DNA of 21,601 bases, from NCBI GenBank assembly GCA_000512085.1, contig ASPP01000076.1, forward strand, positions 1 through 21,601. The letters run 5' to 3'. The translations under genes were made by a program, and so were the position numbers. Under the pieces are notes generated by a model. That model was not told the origin of the DNA. It saw nothing but the letters and a program-made list of their open reading frames with translations, and did no database searches. The first letter of the stretch is position 1; each line of letters opens with the position of its first letter. Shown in pieces: positions 1 to 8,815 of this stretch. The DNA comes from Reticulomyxa filosa (lineage: Eukaryota; Foraminifera; Reticulomyxidae).

Positions 1-863
1 GTGTCAACTTTCTTTTTTATCTTATTGTATTATTTTGATAAAGTATAAAGAAATTGTTGTATATCATACGCATTTATTTATACAATCTGCATTTTAATAA
101 TATATGTTATTTTCAATTTCTTCAATAACAAATATATTCTAACATTTTTTAAATTCAAGTAATATATTGCAGTTTAGCATTTGTCATTTTTTATATATCA
201 AGTGATGTCAGTTACTATAATATATTATTATGTAATATTGCTATTACATTCACAGTTGCTTTATATCGCTATGCATTTTTCAATCACTTCTTACTTTTAT
301 CTACTATATTTTATCAAAGTTCTGCAACTTTGCCAACTTGTCTATGCCAGTAACACATTATATACTAGTTATACTGGTTTTTTACAAAGTTTTTTTTTTC
401 ACCTTTTTTTATTTATTATTCAATCGATTATAGCCATCTTATGATAAACTGCTTGTTTTCATTTCAACTGATTTAATTTTTTAAATTTGTGTTATATTGT
501 TCCAATTTTAGTTTGTCCAAGTTGACTATTAAAATTTCTCCTATTATTTTTTTCAATATGTTCGCTCGAAAGTCAAATCGTTAACAGTGACTTGTCACGT
601 GAGAAGTTTGCTCAGAAAAAACAGTATGGAGTTTGAATTAAACGGATTCAGGTCAAAACAGATGGATATAAAAATTATCGTTTTTAAAGTATGTGCAAAC
701 ACAAGCATTTTAAGTCCAAAAAAACTAAATGAAATCCTTGAGGTTACCAAGCAATTCAGCAAGTGAACACAACAAGCCCATACAAGTTTTTTCAACATTC
801 AAAGAGTTAAGCAAAACTTGTCCGAAAAGGATGACACAGATAATTCAAAGTTACGAAAAATGG
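1..863. other. AT-rich spacer, no gene seen
   Basis: This stretch is very AT-rich with long T and A runs. The only open frames (for example 181-444 on the plus strand) encode low-complexity Phe/Leu/Ile/Tyr strings of the kind that AT-rich DNA gives by chance. If the alternative last exon of the neighbouring MPDU1 gene is used, up to about 65 nt at the right edge (near 800-863) would be coding. I see no RNA gene or repeat array. Confidence 0.5.
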
Positions 864-1917
864 CTAACAAAAGTGCATAGTTTGCAATGTAAGTGATTTT
901 TTAAAATAATACTTACTCCTTTCGTACTTTTCTTGTGGATTTTTTTTCATGTCATTCATTTGGTTTTGGGGATTGTTTGTTTTTGACGTTTGTGCGTCAT
1001 CACTTTTGACAGCATTTACATTGGGAGCAACAGATTGCGGCTGATTCCAATACAATAAAAACTGGGCAAATATAATGCCATTGACAAAGACGGAAGAGCT
1101 CCAAATAGCTATGGGAATGAATTCGTTAACTTCTTGTATCGTCGTAAACAAACGACTGCAGGCTCCTGCGAATTGCATGCAACTCGTTAGAAATGCCAAT
1201 TGTCCAGTTGATTTCTGGGATATTGTATTTGAGATTAAAAAAAAAAGGGAAAGCGTCACTCCTACTTTTTGAATTTAAAAAAAAAAACACGTCATAAAAA
1301 TGCAAACACAAAACTGCAGAATAATTTTGCCAAATCTGAGGAATTTTAGACGACAGCACAAAGATCATTTGAGAAGAATACAAATAACTGACAATAGCAA
1401 ATGGAAATAATGGGCTTGTAACCATAAACGCACACAGCAAGAAACCCAAGAACAGACCAGCGAGGTGCAAGAAATCTAATTGATTTTGATATTGAAAAAT
1501 CAAATATAATAACACCATGTTTTGCATAAATACAACTGGTGTTTCTCCATAAGTTGAAATTGGATAGTTTTGTCGTGAAAAGTAAGCTCCGGTCACTGCC
1601 CAGTTAAATGTCTCGATTGCCAATGATGGCACTGACAAACCTTTTGCTGATTGCGCCGATATCACTTTTTGGATCTTTTTTATTATTTTTTATTTTGTTT
1701 AATCGTCTCTTTTTTTCACTCATTTGTCCTTTACTTATGTTTTTATAACTTGAGGTAGTTTTAATGCAAAGCCTCCAAGTGTTACTCCGTAACCCAAAAA
1801 CTTGCTAAGAAACTTTTTCAGACATCCTTCAGCCAAAAAGCCATTAATATCAAAAACACGAACATGTTCAAAACATTTTGGTGTAAAATAAAGCCAAACT
1901 AATTCCTCAGATGACAT
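864..1917 (-). CDS. MPDU1: MPDU1-type PQ-loop protein (mannose-P-dolichol utilization defect 1 homologue)
   Basis: Three exons on the minus strand: 1917-1750, 1674-1315 and 1214-864, giving 292 residues (human MPDU1 is about 250). The family protein is a multi-pass ER membrane protein needed for use of dolichol-phosphate mannose and glucose in N-glycan, GPI and related glycosylation. Seen here: two PQ-loop motifs, LPQ ending exon 1 (residues 54-56) and IPQIWQNY (167-174); SAKGLS after the first PQ; and a TGQLAFLT...RLFTTIQE...LLYWN block that matches the C-terminal half of the family. Junction CAA|GTTATA...AAAAAG|ATC restores the exact family spacing after LPQ, and GCA|GTTTTG...CCCAG|AAA does so before TGQ. 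The Lys/Asn/Gln-rich tail after LLYWN is extra. An in-frame upstream ATG at 2010 would add 31 basic residues; I prefer 1917 because homology begins just after it. The minus strand also has GTAAGT at 916-911 and an AG at 865-864, so a 53-nt last intron with a different C-terminus (stop near 800) is possible. Confidence 0.85.
1675..1749 (-). other. Intron 1 of MPDU1 homologue
   Basis: 75-nt GT-AG intron between CAA (Gln of LPQ) and ATC. The donor reads GTTATA and the acceptor AAAAAG. Removing it gives LPQ followed by IQKVISAQSAKGL, the same spacing as in animal MPDU1. Reading through would hit a stop straight after LPQVIKT. Confidence 0.8.
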
Positions 1918-2229
1918 TTTATATAGTCGGGTAGTTGTCTTTTTGGTAGTGTGTCTTTTTTTGTTGTTCACCCTGGCTGTTTTCTTGAGCCTGAGAAGCA
2001 AACAACCCAACTGACAAAATTTTCAAAGAAATTTAAAAGTGTTGTGTGTTGTGGAATGTAGTTCTACGATTCAAATGTGTCATGAGGTCTAAGATATTTC
2101 TAACACTAATGACAATTTTAACAAACCAATAAAATTTAATTTAAATATGCAAAATTAACAAACCCAAACTGGAGACAAAAAACTGTGCTAAAGACTCTGC
2201 ACGTTTAGAGAACCAAAAAAAAAGATTAG
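1918..2229. promoter_or_regulatory. Shared divergent promoter region between MPDU1 and ZnT genes
   Basis: 312 bases separate the two start codons, which point away from each other, so both promoters must lie here or inside the 5' ends. I see no clear TATA box or palindromic operator. The 2010 alternative start of MPDU1 lies inside this gap. The call rests on gene geometry only. Confidence 0.4.
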
Positions 2230-4187
2230 ATGGCAAGTAAACCTTTGAAAGCGAAAAAGAATGAATACAGCGCCTTACAAACAACGGATATAGAAGATTA
2301 TCCAGGTGGCGCAGTGACATTTTATAAAACTAAGAATTTACTAGAATCGTCTCGTGGCGCCTACTTATGTCGTTTTGCTTGTGCATTTGACGAATTAAGT
2401 GACGAACAAGTGAAAGAAAATTTGAAAGCGAGAAAGCAATTATGGACAGCAAGCATATTTTGTTTTATGTTCATGTGTGCAGAATTTATTGGAGGATATT
2501 TTGCACATAGTTTGGCGTTAATGAGTGATGCGTCACATTTGTTATCCGATCTGGGGAGTCTTATGGTTTCGATTTTTGCGTTGTGGTTAACATCCAAGCG
2601 AAGTAGTGATCGTTTATCGTTTGGATATCATCGAGCAGAAATATTAGGAGCATTGTTGTCTGCATTTGTCATTTGGGGATTGACCGTGTTTTTGGTTTAC
2701 AAAGCAGTTCTTTTCTTTTATTATTTATTGAATTTGATTTGTTTACGCAAAATTGTACCTTTTTTCACAAACATTTCCGACGGAAATACGCAATTTTTGT
2801 TTCCCTTTTCCTTTCGTTAGATAATGCGGATCATTTATCCCGAACACGTCCATGGAAAAATAATGTTCATAGTCGCTTGCGCAGGTATTTTGGTAAACAT
2901 GATCATGGGCAGTATCTTGCATCAAAGTGGGCACTCTCATTCGCATGGAGGACTAGGTTCTTCGGCTGGCAAGCACAGTCATGGTGGTGCTCATAGCCAC
3001 GAACACAAGGATGGACATAGTCATAGCCATAAGCACAAACACGATAAGGATTCAAGTTTTGCTTTGAAGAGGTGTATCAAGAGGAGTACAATCCGATATT
3101 TGTTTTGATCACTTATCCAAACAAAAAAGCTTGTTTTGTATTAACTTGTAGACAATAGCAACAAAGAAACTCCACATGTACACAAAAAGTCGCCACACTC
3201 TCACCAGGAACACGACAACGAAAAAAGCTCAGAAAACAAAGCCGACCACAATGCCACAAAGAATATTAATGTACGCAGCGCATTCGTTCACGTCATCGGA
3301 GATTTAATTCAATCATTGGGCGTACTTACTGCTTCAGTGCTGATCTGGTTACTTATATATCACATATACAATGTGTATTCGGATTTATGAACGGATAAGT
3401 AAAAGCCTCTTTGATGAGTTTTTTTATCTGTACTTGTGTGTCCTGTATACAAACGTGTTGTAACGCCAGTTTATTCATTATTTTGTTCTGTGTCCTTGAT
3501 TGGTAGGTATGACCATGATCGATTTCGTATCGCCGATCCAATATGTACGCTTGCATTTAGTGTATTAGTAGTGTTCACCACAGTATATATGGTCCGCGAT
3601 GCATTTGATGTGCTAATGGAGTCAGTTCCCAGACACATTGATGTGAACAAAATTAGAAAACGCTTACTCAGTTTACCTGATGTGGCCGAGGTGCATGATT
3701 TACATGTTTGGATGTTGTCTTTGGGTAAACCTGCACTATCCGTTCATTTGATTGTGAAACAAGAGGAAACTTTTCATTGGCATTGTCATCTACTCCTGAA
3801 GACACCCGCAAGTTGGTTTGCTTGGATGGCATTTTGCGTAAAGCTCAACACGTGTGTTTGCAGGAATTCGGCATTGATCATTGCACCATTCAAATCGAAT
3901 GGCCACGAGAAGAGCACAAAACTGCACAAAAGTGTCCTGAATATTGCGTTTCACCAACGAATGAAGAACAGCTCAATCCAAAGCAACCACGTTCGAAACA
4001 TAATGGAAATGGCAAAGTTAAAAACAGGACAATGCAGACACAACAAGTATACTTGTCATTGACACAACAGAAAAAGCATCCACTGAAGCCCATGCTTCAC
4101 ACAGCCCTAAGCATACTACCAATAAAGAAAGCGAACATGAAAATGCCTCTGAAGAGTGAACGCAGATCAACATATTTTTATTTATAA
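2230..4187 (+). CDS. SLC30A: ZnT-type zinc transporter (cation diffusion facilitator, SLC30 family)
   Basis: Four exons: 2230-2706, 2821-3055, 3152-3347 and 3507-4187, about 529 residues if one base is restored near 3767-3774. CDF/ZnT proteins exchange cytosolic Zn2+ for protons to load vesicles or export zinc, as homodimers with six membrane segments. Seen: the TM2 zinc-site motif HLLSD (His103, Asp107) in the context SDASHLLSDLGS; FGYHRAEILGALLSA leading into TM3-4; HQSGHSHSHGG opening a long His-rich cytosolic loop (about residues 193-270); the TM5 motif HVIGD (His284, Asp288); DPICT before TM6; and a C-terminal metallochaperone-like domain with HDLHVW and CTIQIEW. All four zinc-binding residues are kept. 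Junctions GCA|GTTCTT..GTTAG|ATA, TCAA|GTTTTG..TTGTAG|AC and TCTG|GTTACT..GGTAG|G keep frame and family spacing. The last exon changes frame near 3770. A polar extension follows the CTD. Closest to the vertebrate ZnT2/3/4/8 group by motifs. Confidence 0.9.
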
Positions 4188-4623
4188 CGGTTTAATAAAA
4201 AATGGACACATGATTTAAACCAAAACAAAAAAAATCATTTTTTGCAGCATTGGCCGTGCAAGGAGGACTTCTTTCTTCATTTGATTGGTGTCACATATGA
4301 TCAATTTGTTTTGGGTTGAAAGTGTTTTTTTCATATTGTTTTTATTATTATTATTTTACTTTTTTTTTTGGTGGTGTATGGTTTGCAAAAGCGATACACC
4401 CAAACTCGATTCATTGACTTTCACATCCCTTTCTATGAGACAAATCTCAACCTATTTTTAAATTTGAATCTTAAAAAAGGAATAAATCCAAATGAAAATG
4501 AGTAGACAAGTGAGAATGAAAGTTGATTATTTAATTGTGATGACACAGGATAGCAATTTTTCAAATTTCCTTATTCAATTAAAAGTTGTACAAAATTTTT
4601 ACAAAATAAACTTTAAAACCGCC
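4188..4623. other. ZnT 3' flank and MAO upstream region
   Basis: An AATAAA hexamer lies at 4194-4199, 6 bases past the ZnT stop codon, too close to be the usual poly(A) signal distance but possibly usable. The rest is T-rich with a short TTATTATTATTATT microsatellite around 4340. ATG codons at 4492 and 4498 are in frame with MAO and would add 44 residues with no family similarity. Confidence 0.4.
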
Positions 4624-6495
4624 ATGTTCAACGAAATTAAATCGAAAGATCATGTATATGATGTGATTATAATTGGTAGTGGTATATCGGGTTTAAGTGC
4701 AGGATTGTGGTTTAAAGATTGTGGGGTAAAAAACATTGTCGTGTTAGAGGCAAGAGACCGAGTGGGAGGGCGTTTATGTACAGAAAAAGTGGCATTGGAA
4801 AAAAAAAAGGGAGAAGAAGATAAAAAGGAAAGAGAAGACAAAAGCGGTTCGAACAAAGGGAAATGGATCAATGAGACATATGTAGATGCTGGAGGAGCGT
4901 ATGTGGGCCCAACCCAAACGAGGTTGTTGCGCATGGCAAAAAGGTACAATATTAAAACATACAAAATCAACACAAAAGGAAACTCTTTGTATTATCGAAA
5001 TGGGAAATCTCACTCTTATACTGGAACGATACCTTACAATGCAGGGATATTCACATTGTTAGATATCAATCATTTGTTGAACACCACCGATGCATTAGCA
5101 AACAAAATAAATGATAACATGAAACATAAAGACAAGACAAACTATGATGAGATTACGGTGAAACAATGGATGGAAGCAAACTCCATCTCCAAAGACGCAC
5201 AAAATATGTACAGCACTGCTCTTCGAACTGTTTTGTGCGTCGAGCCGAGTGAGGTATCCATGCTCTCGTGGCTTGCTTTTGTCAAATCTTCTCAAGGAAT
5301 GCTTCGCATGATTGAGACCGATAATGGTGCGCAAGAGCGTAAATTCATTGGAGGAACACAAAACATTTGTCAACAAATGAAATTCGAATTGGACACGATT
5401 CATCAGGTCTCTGAAAAAAAACGCCCGAAGATGTGGTTAAATTAGACCAAGTCGTTGCCAAGATTGATCACTCGGATGCACAAAAAGTTGCTATCACCTG
5501 TCGCAATGGAAACGTATACCATAGCAAGTATGTTATTGTTGCCATTTCACCAACGCTTTATAGTTTTGATTTTTTTTTATTAGTCATCAAGTTTGTGTGT
5601 ATCTTTTGTGTATACGACGAGGTCTATATACATACATAAATTATAAAGCTACAATTCAATGGGAACCTCAACTACATTGGAAACGTCACTGTCTGTCACA
5701 ACACATGCCAATGGGGTGTATCATCAAGACTTGTACATTTTACGAAGAAGCGTGGTGGAAAACAGATGGCAACAGTGGCTTTATGAGTGATTTGGATCGA
5801 TCCGGCCCAGTAATTGTCACATTTGATGATTGCAAACCCGATGGAACTTGTCCAGCTTTGATGGGTTTCATACTGGCCAATGAAAGCAGAAAATACGCAG
5901 ATATGACCTACGAAGAACGAAAAGACGCTGTTTGCAGACAGTATGCGGACATTTTTCAAAATAAAAAAGCACTTGAGCCTGTTGCATATCATGAAAAACC
6001 TTGGAATAAAGAAGAATTTAGTCGTGGCTGTTACTTTAGTGTTCCAACCCCAGGTCTTTTTACTTTTTGCTTCTAGGAACATGTATCCAAAAGATACAAT
6101 CTTGTTGGCAACTAACACAACCAACAATACTGTCAGGAACAATGTCTGCATTTGGTGATATTTTGAGAGCCTGCGAAGGAACACGCATTCATTTCGCAGG
6201 AACTGAAGTTGCGACAAAGTGGCTTGGGTACATGGATGGAGCCATTCAAGCTGGTGAGAAAGCTGCACACGACATTTGCAAGAAATTGTCGTCAGAAGGA
6301 GTCAAACTTAGTGAAAAAAAATTTACTGAGGATGAAGAAGAAGATCCAATGGAAGAGGTTCTCGCGAAACCATTCAAACAATCGGTTGTCGAGCTATATT
6401 TGCCAAATGCTAAGCAACTTTTTCGATTGCTACTTGCTTTTGCTATTGTCTTTGTTGTGATTATATTCAGAAAACTCAAAAAAGCTTACAACTGA
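4624..6495 (+). CDS. MAO: Flavin monoamine oxidase, mitochondrial outer-membrane type (MAO-A/B-like)
   Basis: Exons 4624-5562, 5649-6053 and 6137-6495; about 567 residues once one A is added to the A8 run at 5414-5421. MAO oxidatively deaminates amines to aldehydes, making NH3 and H2O2, on the mitochondrial outer membrane. Seen: the Rossmann dinucleotide motif IIIGSGISGLSAG (GxGxxG at 18-23); LEARDRVGGR; GGAYVGPTQTRLLRMAK; NGAQERKFIGGTQ; Lys340 in MGCIIK, equivalent to the active-site MAO lysine; SRGCYF with Cys441, the covalent 8-alpha-S-cysteinyl FAD ligand; Tyr442 and Tyr480, the aromatic cage; FAGTEVATKWLGYMDGAIQAGE; and a C-terminal hydrophobic helix (LLLAFAIVFVVIIF) followed by RKLKK, the tail anchor. 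Junctions ATA|GTTTTG..TAAAG|CT and CCAG|GTCTTT..TGTCAG|GA fit family spacing exactly. A Lys/Glu-rich insert (about residues 54-82) sits between the GGR and VDAGG motifs. I chose the 4624 start because similarity begins at VYDVIIIG; 4492 is an alternative. Confidence 0.92.
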
Positions 6496-6953
6496 ATGCT
6501 TTCAATACAAATATTTCCATTTAGTTTTGCTCTTTGTTTGTTATTAAATATCCGTTTAATCCAACAAATGTTAGGTTTGAATTAAATCTTTACATCTGAT
6601 TACCAATATGAAAAAAACACAAGTCTTACACTGTTGCAATTTTCTTGTGAGAACAACTTTGTTTAATCTTGTCCAAATACAAATACACAAGATCGAAGTG
6701 CAAAAATGAACACTATTGTATTTGTAAGTTAAAAAACGAACAAGATATTATATACAAAAATGAGTTTGTGGAAAAAATGATAGGTTAAGTTTCAAAGGAA
6801 AAAGAAAATGAAGAAACAAATAATTGGCTCAGTTTTCTGGACAACAAAAAAAAAGATGTACACACCCAAAAAAGTATTAAAAATCTTATCGTGCAGACGA
6901 TAGTCCAGTGGTCAAAAGAAATCTGAAACAACACATGATAACATAGAACAAGT
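6496..6953. other. Convergent 3' intergenic region
   Basis: Lies between the 3' ends of MAO (+) and the coiled-coil gene (-). It is AT-rich, with several A runs and no open frame of note. It should hold both 3' UTRs. No tRNA or repeat seen. Confidence 0.4.
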
Positions 6954-8493
6954 TTATCCACACGTTGCTTGTGATAAGTTTTGAAAACTGACTACATTTT
7001 TGTTTTTTGTCCAAGTAATTTGATGTACTGCCTATTTAAGAAAATAAACAAAGCGGTACAATTTGTTGGGAAATGAGACAAGTGAAGCATATAAAAACCT
7101 GGATGTTTCCAAGGCAATGTTTAATTGTTGAATGGTAGCAATTTTTTTGCTGTTTTAGTGACTGTGCTTGAAGAATGGTGTTATTCAGAAGCACTTTAGC
7201 GTCTTTGAGTTCTTTTTGCAAAAGTGGTAATTTTTGGTCAATTTGTTGTTGCAAATGATGCTCAAAATTCTCATTAAATTCCTTGCGTAATTGTATGGCA
7301 AGCTTTTCCATTTCTTGATTATGTTTTTCTTCGCTATTGTCTAACAAACCTTTCCACTTTTGTGCCTCTATTTTCCATTTGTCGATCTCAAGTTCTGCTT
7401 GTGCTGTTGCATGTTCTATTGTTAGTAAGTCATTTGTCATTGCTTCCTCGTAAGAAAGTAATTCCTCAGTAGCTTTATTCTTATTATTGGCAACGGGACC
7501 ACTTCTTACTTTTGTGCACGTGCGCGCATATTCGCACGCAAAGGAGAGCGAAGTACGTGCATATATTTATTTACGGTTTGTTTGTGTTGACACATTGATC
7601 CATTTACAAAAAAGACACTTTTCAAAAGAGAAAGGAAATGAAGAGTGGTGTTGGTTACCATTGGACAAGTTTTCATCATCGAAAAGGTTTGGTATTTGGG
7701 TATTTGGCACTTGATTGGCTTCATCACCCAATAAAGATCGTAAATTGCCTACTTCTTGTTGAAATAGCCGAATCGCACTCAAAGACTGTTTTTTCACATG
7801 TTTTATCAATTCTATTTTTGGCACAAACACACAATATATATATGTATACATATATGCACATATAAACATAAAGCTACACTAATGGTGATCCCTCTCTTTT
7901 TCCCTTTTCTTGTAACAGACCAGAGTTATTGGCAGGTGGGGCAAGCCTAGCAACATTGAATTCAGAATCTTCTGAGATCGGGTTGTTATGATTTTCCATT
8001 TGTTGATTATTGTCATTGTTGTCACTGTTGTTCTCAATAGAATCGTCGTTTGGGTTATCACTTTTTGAATTGTAGCTGTTTTTTTGTATTATCAACTTTT
8101 TCATGGCTTCTGTTTCCAACTTCCATTTCTCTGCCAATGCCACTGATGGCCGATTCTGTGCATCCAGCGATGCATTGGCTTTTATTTCATCTGTCAAACT
8201 CCATTGCAATTCACTCAGCTTTTCTCGCAGTTTTTCGTTCTCGTTTTCTAATCTGTCAAAATACTCGCCACCTTCTCCTCCCCCACCTGCTTCTTTTTGT
8301 TTTATGTATGCACAATGGGTGTATATGTTTATTTGCTTTTTTTTTTTGCTCAGTGGAGCTCGCCTGCGATCATATGCTCGTCAGCATCTTGCTCAATATC
8401 TGATTGAACAGGAAGAGCGTCTTCTTGCACTTTATAGTCATTATAATCGGCATTCCCAGATATGTCTTTTTCTTCGTCAGTGAAATCATCCAT
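6954..8493 (-). CDS. Acidic, Asn-rich coiled-coil protein of unknown function
   Basis: I recognise no family. A five-exon model on the minus strand closes in frame at 378 residues: 8493-8364, 8286-7921, 7811-7659, 7508-7099 and 7031-6954. Parts in order: an acidic N-terminus (MDDFTDEEKDISGN...) to about residue 43; a Gly/Glu patch (GGGGEGGEYF); a coiled coil with heptad-like LENENEKLREKLSELQW; a low-complexity Asn/Asp stretch (IENNSDNNDNNQQMENHNN); a short helical linker (SLSAIRLFQQEVGNLRSLLG); and a long C-terminal coiled coil beginning ELEIDKWKIEAQKWK. Introns are 8363-8287 (GC-AG, CAG|GCGAGC), 7920-7812 (TG|GTCTGT), 7658-7509 (TG|GTAACC) and 7098-7032 (CAG|GTTTTT). The first junction is least sure; exon 1 otherwise ends in TGA. 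A scaffold or structural role is only a guess. It lies directly downstream of another coiled-coil gene on the same strand. Confidence 0.6.
7838..7855. repeat. 18-bp TA-rich perfect palindrome in an intron
   Basis: The run around GTATAC (7844-7849) reads the same on both strands for 18 bases and sits in an alternating TA tract inside the second intron of the coiled-coil gene. It is most simply a TA microsatellite with one GC pair. Confidence 0.6.
8287..8363 (-). other. Candidate GC-AG intron 1 of the coiled-coil gene
   Basis: 77 nt. Exon 1 has no GT in the right phase before its TGA, but CAG|GCGAGC gives phase 1 and joins the acceptor AGCAG|GT so that the Gly-rich segment and coiled coil follow in frame, and the whole gene then closes at 378 residues. 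A different upstream exon structure cannot be excluded. Confidence 0.45.
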
Positions 8494-8815
8494 TTCTTAC
8501 CCCCTTTTTTTTAAGCTCCTTCTTTCGCCCTTTTTTTGTCCGAAGTTCGTAAAATTACAATTTTCGAATGTTTTTTTAAAATGGTTCATAGACAAAAATT
8601 TTAACCAAAGAAAATTGATGTTGGAAATTATCAACAAAATAGCATGATTCTTCAACATGTTTGCAAAAAAAGGTAAAATTCAACGTAAAGAATAAGAAAT
8701 TCAAGTATATCTATTTAAAAAGGAAGTATCAATCGAAATTAATGTATAGCAGAAAAAAAAGAGTGGAAACAAAGTTGAGATTCGGCATCAAAAAAGGAGG
8801 CCGCGTAAGTATTAT
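8494..8815. other. Tandem intergenic gap, coiled-coil gene promoter side
   Basis: This gap lies between the stop of the SPRY gene and the start of the coiled-coil gene, both on the minus strand. It is A/T-rich on both strands. A Lys/Tyr-rich plus-strand open frame begins at 8661 and overlaps the SPRY gene; it looks like chance. Confidence 0.4.

Noticed and set aside
181-444. 87-codon plus-strand open frame with many hydrophobic residues
   Set aside because: The composition (Phe/Leu/Ile/Tyr/Ser) is what T-rich DNA gives by chance. No motif, no splice partner and no start context.
3762-3775. Programmed ribosomal frameshifting in ZnT, MAO and ADCK1
   Set aside because: The three sites share no slippery heptamer or downstream structure and need shifts of both signs. 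Single-base errors at or near homopolymers explain all of them more simply.
6899-6916. tRNA A-box-like TAGTCCAGTGGTCA
   Set aside because: No B-box or acceptor stem follows within 60 bases.
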